Shown: in pieces, positions 7,015 through 14,263 of the stretch
Layout: each line of letters begins with the position of its first letter
Numbering within the stretch: position 1 is the first letter of the stretch
NCBI RefSeq assembly: GCF_030676415.1
Contig: NZ_JAUUTW010000046.1
Location: forward strand, 1 to 33,401
Source: Peribacillus frigoritolerans
GTDB taxonomy: Bacteria > Bacillota > Bacilli > Bacillales > DSM-1321
DNA: 33,401 nucleotides
Direction: 5' to 3'
Notes under the pieces: generated by a model
Seen by the model: only the letters and a program-made list of their open reading frames with translations
Databases searched by the model: none
What the model was told of the DNA's origin: nothing
Program-made: the position numbers and the translations under genes

Positions 7015-7854
7015 ATGATCTTAACTGATGTATGGGGTTTATATAAGGCAGATAAGCAAATCCAAGGTTATTCTCCACAAACATTAAAGGCCTATTACGT
7101 CCAATTTAACTTGTTGGTGAATAGTTTTGGAAATATATCCATTCAAGAACTTTCAACTAATTCTCTTAAAGTTTATCTGGGAAAAGCAGCTGAAAAGCTT
7201 AAGCCATCCAGTCTGGGTCACAGAATTCGATTTATTAAATCTTTATTTAGATGGGCACAGGATGAACATTTAATTAATGGAAATCCTGCTTCCAAAATCA
7301 AGGAACCAAAATTAGAATTAAGGGTTCCAAAATACTTGTCTGAAGAGGAAATTGAACATTTGCGGGAAGCTTGTCATACAACATTCGAAAATGCTTTATT
7401 TGAGTTTATGTATTCAACAGGATGCAGAATTGGTGAAGCAATAACTCTAGATAGGGCCTCAATCAATTTCTCTAATCAATCAGCAATTGTATTAGGCAAA
7501 GGACATAAAGAACGAGAAGTATATTTCAATACACGTTGTGAAATATGGTTGAAGCGATATTTAAGTGAGCGACAAGATCATGAGGAAGCACTATTTGTGA
7601 CAACACGTGCACCCCATCGAATGAGTATTTCTCAAGCGAGAAACATTATAAAACTGGTAGCAAAGAGAACAGACATTAAAAAGAGCATTCATCCCCATCA
7701 GCTTAGACATAGTTACGCCACAAATTTATTGAATAATGGAGCGCCTCTAGAAGTGATTCAAAATTTAATGGGCCATGAAAAAAGTGAAACCACAAAAATT
7801 TATGCATATCTAAGTGGTGCAATGCGGAGAGACTTGTATAGAAAGTATTTTTAA
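7015..7854 (+). CDS. XerC/D-type tyrosine recombinase
   Basis: 279 aa. An N-terminal SAM-like core-binding domain (about 1-90, GYSPQTLKAYYVQFNLLV) precedes the catalytic domain (about 105-279). All catalytic residues are present: Arg in TGCRIGEA, Lys in GKGHKEREV, HxxR in HPHQLRHSYAT, His in LMGHEKSET and Tyr in TKIYAYLS. No obvious insertion between the Lys and HxxR patches, so it lacks the extra helix typical of class 1-3 integron integrases. ATG start with GGAGAG. It lies between R11 and R12 within an array of palindromic repeats of matching half-site size, making it the best candidate to recombine them; it could equally be just another cargo gene. Confidence 0.92.
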   Translation: MILTDVWGLYKADKQIQGYSPQTLKAYYVQFNLLVNSFGNISIQELSTNSLKVYLGKAAEKLKPSSLGHRIRFIKSLFRWAQDEHLINGNPASKIKEPKLELRVPKYLSEEEIEHLREACHTTFENALFEFMYSTGCRIGEAITLDRASINFSNQSAIVLGKGHKEREVYFNTRCEIWLKRYLSERQDHEEALFVTTRAPHRMSISQARNIIKLVAKRTDIKKSIHPHQLRHSYATNLLNNGAPLEVIQNLMGHEKSETTKIYAYLSGAMRRDLYRKYF

Positions 7855-7880
7855 GGGACCAAGGGCCCTTTTTATTTTGT
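7853..7880 (+). terminator. Terminator of the recombinase gene
   Basis: AAGGG ... CCCTT stem directly after the TAA, then TTTTATTTTG. Short stem, so moderate strength. Confidence 0.6.
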
Positions 7881-7888
7881 TCTAAAAA

Positions 7889-7910
7889 AACTATCGGGGC
7901 AGTTTAGTCC
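7889..7910 (+). repeat. Half repeat R12 (right site only)
   Basis: AACTATCGGGGCAGTTTAGTC; matches the right site of other copies with one arm decayed. It follows the recombinase terminator. Confidence 0.65.
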
Positions 7911-7981
7911 AAGAAGAATTCACACATATTTCGGAATAATTGTTATAATAATACAGTTGTATTAAATAAAGGGGTGTTGAA

Positions 7982-8539
7982 TTGATTGGTTGGTTGGTTG
8001 GTTGGTTGGTTGGTTGGTTAATTATTTTCTGTGAGATTGGATTTTGGGTGTTTGTTTTAGCAGGATTATTAGTTAGATATATTTTAAAGAAAAAGAAGCT
8101 TGGTACATTGTTGCTTATTTGTACGCCAATCGTCGATATCATTCTACTCATTGCTACTGTTTTAGATTTAAAAAATGGGGCTATTGCAACAAACGCACAT
8201 GGACTTTCTGCCATTTATATAGGGGTAAGTGTATCATTTGGGCATCAGATGATCAAATGGGCGGATGCGCATTTCGCTTATAAATATGGAAATGGTGAAA
8301 AACCTATAAAAAAGAAAAAATTCGGAAGGGAACATGCTAGACAGGAGCGTATAGGATGGTTCCGGCATTTTATTTCTGGTTAATTGGAGGAGCTCTTTTA
8401 GCAGTGATGATCTTTTCGATTAATAAATCCTTCTCAGACTCAAGCATTGCTTAATACTTTAAAATTATGGACATTGATCTTGGTTATTGATTTTATCATC
8501 AGTTTTAGTTATACCTTGTTTCAAAAAAAAGAACGGTAA
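7982..8539 (+). pseudogene. Frameshifted integral membrane protein with (TTGG)8 tract
   Basis: TTG start at 7982 after AAAGGGGTG. The first frame (to 8383) encodes two or three membrane segments and the conserved-looking stretches GFWVFVLAGLLVRYI, CTPIVDIILLIATVLDL and GVSVSFGHQMIKWADAHFAY, then stops. The next frame continues FWLIGGALLAVMIFSINKSF and, after a second shift near 8445, TLKLWTLILVIDFIISFSYT to a TAA at 8537. The intact protein would be about 185 aa. Codons 2-12 lie in eight perfect TTGG units (7986-8017), encoding a GWLV repeat. Two shifts downstream make it a pseudogene unless there are sequencing errors. Family not named. Confidence 0.75.
7986..8017 (+). repeat. (TTGG)8 microsatellite inside the start of a gene
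   Basis: Eight perfect tandem tetramers directly after the start codon and one more codon. Gain or loss of one unit shifts the reading frame. Confidence 0.95.
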
Positions 8540-9084
8540 AGTTTTCTATCCATCTTGAAAAAGTTGAAACGAATATGGTAAGGGGACTTGAAGATAAAAG
8601 AGTAAAGTCTCTTTTTTAATTGAAGTAATGGAGCAGGTTAAGTGGAAGATGAAATATTGTATTTATCCTGTTTCATATACACCTTGATGTAAATACAGTA
8701 AGCAGACTGAATATATTAGAGGTGGAATTGAATTGAAAAAAAGATTAGCATGCTTCCATTATTAATCAATTAAAAAAAAGCCAAAAAGTCACTCCTTCTG
8801 CCAAAGCACGGGTTATACTGTTTTTTTGTTGTCAATTTAATCTCTCCTTTAAGTTCTTCTATCAAATTGTTGACATTTTTATCTCTTCTCTAAGTTGTTC
8901 TACCATGCTACGCGGAATGTCTGCTAGCTTTGTGTACTATTAACTTCCTATAATTTATCTTATGTAAACTAGATAAATTAAATAGTTATATTTGCTTATA
9001 TAAGCAACCACATTAATCATCCTCTATCAATTTATCCCACCCCTTCCATGATATAATAGTACCATTAATTTAAAGAGGTGTATT
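8540..9084. other. Gene-poor stretch with decayed fragments
   Basis: Contains a weak terminator (AAAAGAG ... CTCTTTTTT, 8597-8617) and a degenerate right-site copy at about 8626-8642 (TAATGGAGCAGGTTAAG). A start of a gene at about 8734 has a good GAGGTGG ribosome site, reads MKKRLACFHY and then stops. On the minus strand 8790-8940 has broken frames such as MVEQLREEIKMSTI. I read this as remnants of lost genes. A TATAAT at 9052-9057 probably serves the next gene. Confidence 0.45.
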
Positions 9085-10008
9085 ATGAAGTGTTTTAAAA
9101 AGGACAAAGATAAAAAGGGACAATTTATTTTTAGTGACTATATTACTGAATATGCCCTTATATTTTTATTATTTGCTTTGGTATCCCCTATCGTTGGAAT
9201 TTTTATAGTTAAAGTGCTTAAACTAGGAAGCTATATAAAGGGAGAACCAACAGGAGATGTTTTTACTAATCTCGGAGTATATGGAGATTTCTTAGGTGGA
9301 TCCACCCTCCCCTTTCTAACTCTTATTACCATTGCTTTTGTTTACAAAACGTTTAACCTCCAAGAGGAACAGTTACGAATACAAAAAGAAGAAAATGTAG
9401 CAACTAGAGCTACACTTGCTGAACAGAATAAAACAGCTCAGTTGCAAAGGTTTGAAAATTCCTTTTTTATTCAGTTGCAACATTTGAAGGAAAAGCAAAA
9501 GATAAACATAGGCCCGAAAAACCTGAGCCTAGAGATTATATTAGATACGCACACTTTAATTTTAAAAATGAAAACTCATGAAGAAGAACATTGGGGAGAA
9601 TCTAGAGATGCACCAAATAGAGATATAGAATGGATGTTATACAAAGCTGAAATGCAACGCTTGTTTGAACTAAACAAATTAATATTTAGTAATTCCAATT
9701 TCAAAAATTACATATATAGCATAATGCGTTGTTTTCAGTTGCTAAATAAATATAAAGGGATAATGGATAATGATGAAGTGAGATATTATCTTCGATATAT
9801 TATTGATGAAATCGGTGAAGAAAGTTATAGATTATCCATGCTGTATATAATAGTGTATTCAGAAATGCATGCAGACTTCTTTAAAGCCATTAAAGATTTG
9901 AAACTACATACCTTTGTTACGATGGGTGATAATCAATTCGATAGAGATCTGCTCTCATCATTATTTTTCATAAGTACTGTTCTTGGATCATCTGCATCTG
10001 ATCATTGA
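9085..10008 (+). CDS. Putative phage abortive infection protein (AbiC-like)
   Basis: 307 aa. Two membrane segments (about 22-45, YALIFLLFALVSPIVGIFIV, and 72-92, LGGSTLPFLTLITIAFVYKT) are followed by a coiled coil (LQEEQLRIQKEENVATRATL) and a helical cytoplasmic domain beginning RFENSFFIQLQHLKE. This order, and the GDFLGGSTLPFLTLITIAF motif, match the putAbiC family named after lactococcal AbiC, which protects cells from phage. ATG start with AAAGAGGTG at 7 nt and a TATAAT at 9052. Probably a stand-alone defence gene; the decayed membrane gene downstream may have been a partner. Confidence 0.85.
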   Translation: MKCFKKDKDKKGQFIFSDYITEYALIFLLFALVSPIVGIFIVKVLKLGSYIKGEPTGDVFTNLGVYGDFLGGSTLPFLTLITIAFVYKTFNLQEEQLRIQKEENVATRATLAEQNKTAQLQRFENSFFIQLQHLKEKQKINIGPKNLSLEIILDTHTLILKMKTHEEEHWGESRDAPNRDIEWMLYKAEMQRLFELNKLIFSNSNFKNYIYSIMRCFQLLNKYKGIMDNDEVRYYLRYIIDEIGEESYRLSMLYIIVYSEMHADFFKAIKDLKLHTFVTMGDNQFDRDLLSSLFFISTVLGSSASDH

Positions 10009-10016
10009 GATGGTAA

Positions 10017-10365
10017 GATTATAAATCAGCATAGAATAAGTAGATTAAAATACATTATGGGTTATGTAGTCATTGCATTATTATTACTGGTTATCACTTC
10101 TGTTATGGCATTTGTTTTAACGGGGAACTCGCAGCTAATAACAAAAGAAATGAAAGAAGAAATTGTTACTGGTACCCTTGGTAAGGTGGTATTTGTGGGT
10201 TTTTAGGGTTGTTAGTTGCAGGGATTTTGGTATTGACCTACTTACACCTGAAAAAACTTATAAAGATCCCAACCCTCCTGATGAATTGGATTTAAAAATA
10301 AAGTGTGCTGGTGAATATGGCACCTGGGAAATGGCAAGTGTGTGGACAAGGGGATTGAGTGATTA
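10017..10365 (+). pseudogene. Frameshifted small membrane protein
   Basis: The first frame gives INQHRISRLKYIMGYVVIAL, a membrane segment (LLLLVITSVMAFVL) and stops after KVVFVGF (10206). A shifted frame continues FLGLLVAGILVLTYLHLKKL, and a third gives YKDPNPPDELDLKIKCAGEY then TWEMASVWTRGLSD to a TAA at 10363-10365. Together they look like one two-helix membrane protein of about 115 aa broken by two shifts, 10 bp after the AbiC-like gene. Sequencing error is the alternative. Confidence 0.55.
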
Positions 10366-10479
10366 ATATTTTTAAAATGAAAAAGAGCAAAACCGCTTTG
10401 GCTTCAGTAGCTCCCCATTTCAGTGTATGAATATTTACTTTAAAATTAGGGTATGTTATCCTTATATTAACATAAACTA

Positions 10480-10511
10480 AAAACACCCCCATGCTGGTAA
10501 CATGAGGGTGA
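10480..10511 (-). terminator. Terminator of the toxin-like peptide gene
   Basis: On the minus strand CACCCTCATG / CATGGGGGTG with a TTACCAG loop, then TTTTTAG. Confidence 0.85.
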
Positions 10512-10547
10512 CAACTAGCAAGAGTGGTTGGTCACAACTAATAACTC

Positions 10548-10706
10548 TTAATCAGAAGAATCAGAAGAAGAACCATTTCCATCTTGGAGGGCGGAGTGGT
10601 TCTTTTTCTTTTTCTTACTGAACGCAGATATGATGAGACTGGTTGCTACAGCAACTATTATGTCTTTACCAATATCTGTTACAATGTTCAATAGGAAATG
10701 TATCAT
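10548..10706 (-). CDS. Small membrane peptide, toxin- or holin-like, 52 aa
   Basis: ATG at 10706 chosen because GGGAGGTG lies 6 nt upstream; a longer frame starts at 10733 without a site. Residues 1-30 form one amphipathic or membrane helix (IHFLLNIVTDIGKDIIVAVA then TSLIISAF), followed by a Lys run (SKKKKKNH) and a Ser/Asp tail. This layout (short hydrophobic helix, then cationic tail, strong terminator) resembles type I toxin peptides of Bacillus. No antisense RNA gene could be demonstrated. Confidence 0.6.
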   Translation of the reverse strand: MIHFLLNIVTDIGKDIIVAVATSLIISAFSKKKKKNHSALQDGNGSSSDSSD

Positions 10707-11296
10707 ACGGTCACCTCCCTTCCCATCTATCATTAGATGGCAAAGGTGAAACTGTGACCTCCCACTCTATCCTCAGTTGTCCCTCTATTTTATCATATCT
10801 TTCCCATTCTAGTAATTATATGCAGTAAAAGTCTAATAAATAACTTTCACATAAAAAAAGAAGGCGTATTCGCCCTCTTCTACTAACTTAACTTAATTCC
10901 CTTTGTTTACAAGAGTACCTAATAGTCAACAAAATCTCCTAACTCCCATATCATTTTATTCGTAAAATACAAATTTTACGCAAAGATTAATAATTTGCCA
11001 AACTCTCTTCCTCATCATAATTATAGAGCTTATGTAAAAGATGGTTTCAATTAGGCAGTAACTCTAGGACAAAAGGAAACCTTCTTATATTTATAGAGAT
11101 CACTTTTTACATTATATATTCTATCGAGGTTTATGGTCTTGAATATGACCTTCTTTTTCGAGTGATAAATCAATAAAAAGAACTGATGTCGATATATCAG
11201 TTCTCTAGTGAAAATTTTTTCTATATTCTTTATTTGTTATATGAGAAGAAGTTTATAGTGGAATCAAAAAAGATCAGCTCCTACTGAACCTTCCCA
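10707..11296. other. 590 bp without a clear gene; two minus-strand terminators
   Basis: Holds a terminator at 10857-10882 (AGAAGAGGGCG / CGCCTTCT then a T run, minus strand) and another at 11174-11215 (AGAACTGAT / ATCAGTTCT then TTTTTATTG, minus strand). There is an 8-bp palindrome CGTAAAAT / ATTTTACG near 10955-10982. The minus-strand frames between them (for example MMRKRVWQIINLC) are short and unconvincing. Confidence 0.45.
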
Positions 11297-11428
11297 TTAT
11301 TCTTTCTTATCATTATTCTCTTGGTTATTCTTTTCTGAAATTCGTCTTTGCTTGGCTTTCGTCTCAGCATTCACATGGTTTGCATCATTTGGTTTATTTT
11401 TTTTAGAACCTCTTGCATCATTACTCAT
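11297..11428 (-). CDS. Small hydrophilic protein, 43 aa
   Basis: MSNDARGSKKNKPNDANHVN, then AETKAKQRRISEKNNQENND and KKE. ATG at 11428 is preceded by AGGAGGTG at 8 nt, one of the best ribosome sites in the window; an ATG at 11434 is too close to it. Composition (Asn, Lys, Asp, no hydrophobic core) suggests an unstructured protein, perhaps spore- or stress-related as many such Bacillus peptides are. A terminator at 11174-11215 follows. Confidence 0.65.
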   Translation of the reverse strand: MSNDARGSKKNKPNDANHVNAETKAKQRRISEKNNQENNDKKE

Positions 11429-11522
11429 ACTCATTCACCTCCTGTGGCAGCTTATATACGTATGTTAGCTTACTCTTGCCTCCAAATTTTATACGCCTCA
11501 CCTGGATGTAGAACATCGCTAA

Positions 11523-11711
11523 CTAGCAAAAAGACATCCCGTACAGACCGCGGACAACATTATTTCAATCACACAAATAGAGCAAACCCGTTTAGAGTCC
11601 GCTCTTGTAATGATTCAAAAATATCCCCATCAAAACTTATATCCCTTCGATGTTCAAATTCAATTGCACCCTATTCACTACGTGAAAACCGAAAGAGGTC
11701 CTTATAAATGA
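11523..11711 (+). pseudogene. C-terminal fragment of an unknown gene
   Basis: The frame from 11523 to TGA 11709-11711 reads ADNIISITQIEQTRLESALV ... HPIHYVKTERGPYK, with the even, non-repetitive composition of real coding sequence, but has no start codon or ribosome site and is preceded by stops. It ends about 75 bp before a + strand terminator (11789-11813). I take it as the truncated end of a gene. Family not recognised. Confidence 0.35.
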
Positions 11712-11786
11712 ATTCAGAAGTAGTAGCGTTACAAATACTCAATCGCAGGATTTCATCACCCTTGAACCTCAGTGCAAAAGATCTTT

Positions 11787-11818
11787 AATAAAAGGATAGT
11801 TGTAACTATCCTTTCTCT
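11787..11818 (+). terminator. Terminator
   Basis: AAAGGATAGTT / AACTATCCTTT stem with a GT loop, then CTCTG. Perfect stem but weak T tract; also readable from the minus strand, where it would follow the 11844-12470 gene. Confidence 0.65.
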
Positions 11819-11843
11819 GTGCCTGATTTTTTTTGATCGCTTA

Positions 11844-12470
11844 TCAAAAGTAATCCTCAAAGTTCAATAAAATGGCCTTCATGGCTTGGCTTGAGTTTCC
11901 CTTTTCTTTAATCCTTTTCAGAAAGTCCATGAACAAAATCACCAGTAAATCCTCGACCTTCAACTCTTCATCCATCAAGTATGGGGAAATGTCATGCAGG
12001 AATACCTCACCCCGGTAAATCTCCGACTCCTTTATTCGAAGGGTGAGCTCTGCACGTTTTTCTTCTGAGGTCACCTCGATTTCCTCTTCCCTTTGCTCGA
12101 AAGAGAAAAGGTTGCTCGTCACCTGCTTCAATACCCTTTTTTCAATCATCGGCCGTTCCAGGAATTTTTTCTTGGAAGAAATCAAAAAGGGACAGAGCTG
12201 TTCATATTTGGCCCCTTTTTTCACTTGTTCCAGAAAATCGAAGTATAAGAGGGCAATAAGGTGATACAAACTTAGGTTTTGCGGAGCCTCTTCAAACAAA
12301 TCCTTCATGTCTTCGACGAATACCTCCCCCCTTAAAAATTCATAATAGGGTACCTCAATCTGAAGATATCGATATTTTGGCAAGAAGTAATCAAAAAAAC
12401 TCTTTTTTTCCTTTGTCCCATAAAGCAGCTTGTTCGATAAAAGACTGAATTGACTATAGGATTTCTTCAA
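11844..12470 (-). CDS. Unknown protein, 208 aa, second gene of an operon
   Basis: Helical, charged protein with two similar segments: YRGEVFLHDISPYLMDEELK ... LLVILFMDFLKRIKEKG near the C-terminus resembles LRGEVFVEDMKDLFEEAP ... LIALLYFDFLEQVKKGA near residues 45-90, so it seems to be an internal duplication of about 45 residues. No known domain recognised and no membrane segment. The start overlaps the end of the upstream gene by 17 bp, so the two are co-translated. Confidence 0.75.
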   Translation of the reverse strand: MKKSYSQFSLLSNKLLYGTKEKKSFFDYFLPKYRYLQIEVPYYEFLRGEVFVEDMKDLFEEAPQNLSLYHLIALLYFDFLEQVKKGAKYEQLCPFLISSKKKFLERPMIEKRVLKQVTSNLFSFEQREEEIEVTSEEKRAELTLRIKESEIYRGEVFLHDISPYLMDEELKVEDLLVILFMDFLKRIKEKGNSSQAMKAILLNFEDYF

Positions 12471-12942
12471 TGGAACCCCCTCTTTCTAACCAGGCAACCG
12501 TATGATGGATCATGCAAAAGGCAACCCTTCGATCGGACAGGTCCTTTAAGATGGCGACTTCATGCAATCCTCCCCTTTCGCCGTATTCCGTTTCCAGCAA
12601 GTAGGTATGCATATATTCCTTCGTGTCCGTATAGTCCATCGCATAATTCACATCCTTCCATCTAGTCAAACCGAACCTTAGCAATAAGGTATTGCAGGCC
12701 GTTTGGGTCAAGGATTTTCCCGTTTTTTTCTTATATATCGGATTTAACGTTTTGCACAGCGTCCGGAGCTTGACCTTCATGACATAATCGACAGGGAACT
12801 TAATGTCATGCTGCTTGTCTTTCCTGACTTTCCTCACCGACGTTATTTGGTACGAAGAACCTTTGGAAGATGTTTTTTGAATAGCTTTTGGTTTTGGATC
12901 CTTTTTCTTCATTTCCTCGAAAAAAGGGTTCAATGATGTCAT
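12454..12942 (-). CDS. Unknown basic protein, 162 aa, first gene of an operon
   Basis: ATG at 12942 (MTSLNPFFEEMKKKDPKPKA) is preferred because AGGAGG lies 6 nt upstream; a longer frame from 13014 has no site. An unstructured Lys/Pro/Ser region (25-55) is followed by a helical domain (FPVDYVMKVKLRTLCKTLNP ... TACNTLLLRFGLTRWKDV) that could be a DNA-binding fold. Ends AWLERGGSIEEIL, overlapping the next gene. The pair resembles the unannotated replication or maintenance genes of Bacillus plasmids, but I cannot name it. Confidence 0.7.
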   Translation of the reverse strand: MTSLNPFFEEMKKKDPKPKAIQKTSSKGSSYQITSVRKVRKDKQHDIKFPVDYVMKVKLRTLCKTLNPIYKKKTGKSLTQTACNTLLLRFGLTRWKDVNYAMDYTDTKEYMHTYLLETEYGERGGLHEVAILKDLSDRRVAFCMIHHTVAWLERGGSIEEIL

Positions 12943-13124
12943 CCCTTCCCTCCTCTCTCCTCTCATTCTGTAAAAATGGGAACATACCTTAGGGTCACTT
13001 TGCCAGTTTTCCACTTTACTAACAATATAGTGGGGAAGAGGTCACTTTAGAACCGGGGAATGTATGAGCTTCCTTTACCATGGCGATACTATTTAGCAAG
13101 AATATTAAATTGCGAGGGATATAT

Positions 13125-13235
13125 ATGATGAAAAAGAACAAAAAGGATACGGAGATAAAGAAGCAGTTTGCGAAACTAATGGAACAGGCCGGTAAAAAGG
13201 CCGGAGGAAAAATTGTAAAGATAAAGATAAAGTAA
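13125..13235 (+). CDS. Small basic protein, 36 aa
   Basis: Starts at a double ATG (13125 or 13128) after GCGAGGG. It reads MMKKNKKDTEIKKQFAKLME then QAGKKAGGKIVKIKIK: amphipathic, Lys-rich, no Cys. Divergent from the 12942 operon. It could be a small nucleic-acid-binding or regulatory peptide; coding status rests only on the ribosome site and composition. Confidence 0.45.
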   Translation: MMKKNKKDTEIKKQFAKLMEQAGKKAGGKIVKIKIK

Positions 13236-13546
13236 GAAGAAAGCGAAGGAATAACATTCTGACTTTTATTACGAGCGTAGAATATTTACTCAGCAAACTG
13301 TTCCTTCTACCTGAAGGGGCTACTGTAAGTTTTAGAGGTTGCATCAAGCAACCGTCAAGCAGGCTCGATGCCTGCTATAAATCGAGAAAAAACGGATGTT
13401 TTTTCACCATGCGTGAACGCACCAGCTGAAGATCCAGCCGGTGTGCCTCCTTTTATTGGTTGTTTCCTTCAATGCTTTTCCAAAGGTACTCAGTCCCTAG
13501 AGAGCAAAAGGGAGAACCATCTCCCTTTTGCTCGTCTTTTTTCTTA
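13236..13546. other. Non-coding stretch with tandem hairpins and a terminator
   Basis: Three hairpins stand almost end to end: GGTTGC/GCAACC (13337-13353), AGCAGGC/GCCTGCT (13358-13376) and AAAAAAC/GTTTTTT (13387-13404). A strong bidirectional terminator, GAGCAAAAGGGAG / CTCCCTTTTGCTC (about 13502-13533) then TTTTTTCTT, lies next to the radC stop. No ORF with a ribosome site is visible. Confidence 0.6.
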
Positions 13547-13702
13547 TTATAAATACCCCTTTTCTTTTAAGCTAACATACTTACCCGTATGGGAAACAAT
13601 CAAATGGTCTAAAACTTCAATCCCAATAATTTTCCCTGCTTCCGCCAATCTCTTTGTGACTTCAATGTCTTCCATACTCGGTGTTGGGTCACCCGATGGG
13701 TG
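13547..13702 (-). pseudogene. radC: radC, C-terminal half (split by the mobile element)
   Basis: Encodes HPSGDPTPSMEDIEVTKRLA then GKIIGIEVLDHLIVSHTGKY to the stop at 13547: the second half of the JAMM metal motif (HPSGDPxPSxxD) and the C-terminal strands of a RadC/JAB domain. The first half of the same motif (SHQH) is at 23591-23599. An open frame reads into this fragment from the element (from 13786, MIKLYFKYNQKMDK), but those residues are element sequence. Joined at the shared CAC codon, the two halves make a RadC-type protein of about 153 aa. The gene is inactive as it stands. Confidence 0.92.
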
Positions 13703-13719
13703 GAAAAGGACATGTTTCT
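13702..13719 (+). repeat. Left inverted end of the element
   Basis: GGAAAAGGACATGTTTCT, directly next to the radC codon CAC (minus strand). Pairs with the right end at 23571-23588. Confidence 0.8.
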
Positions 13720-13786
13720 CCTTGGTAAGTTCGGTTATACCTAACTTATCCATTTTTTGATTGTATTTAAAATAAAGTTTGATCAA

Positions 13787-14263
13787 ATTGATATTTAAAA
13801 ATCTTGGTAAACGAAAAGAAAGAGCGTGTTTTGAGATTGATCAAAACACGCTCTGAATATATTCAGTTGAATGATTCTTTTATAAAATTGTTTGATCATT
13901 TTCCATACTTCTTAATGAACTAACGCACCCGTTAGGTGAATTACTTCACAATAATGAACGACAAATGAAGAAAGTAGTTCCACTTCTAATTGAAGAGCCG
14001 ATAGTAAATTTAGTGATTATAGCGTAAAATAGGCTCTCGAGACTTTCTCGACAGCCTTTCAGCGATTATCATGGGTTCATTGGTTGGTTGGTTGCTTGTT
14101 TGTTTTTCTTTACTCCCACCAATGCTTCTTTTCACTGAATCCAACGTCCCATAGTTTAGCGTTCCCGGAAACGATAATCGTAATTTTAGAAACTACTGTG
14201 AAAAGAAGTGGTTTGATTATCGAGAATCATAGACATATAATTAACTTAAAAAATGGTGATTAA
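13787..14263. other. Left end region of the element, no gene seen
   Basis: About 480 bp. Contains a perfect 14-bp hairpin (AGAGCGTGTTTTGA 13821-13834 and its complement 13841-13854) followed on the minus strand by TTTCTTTTC, likely a terminator stopping read-out into radC. Also the half repeat R14 and a short TTGG run (about 14086-14100) like the one at 7986. No ORF with a ribosome site. Confidence 0.5.
13917..13940 (-). repeat. Half repeat R14 (left site, minus orientation)
   Basis: GAACTAACGCACCCGTTAGG: the same palindrome as R9, here marking the outer end of the second array. Confidence 0.75.

Noticed and set aside
7891..8214. Minus-strand frame with a PTNQ repeat
   Set aside because: It is the complement of the TTGG tract and the membrane gene; no start signals.
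13547..13786. A stand-alone 79-aa gene including the radC C-terminal half
   Set aside because: The N-terminal part is element sequence read by chance; the rest is half a JAMM motif. It is a radC fragment.
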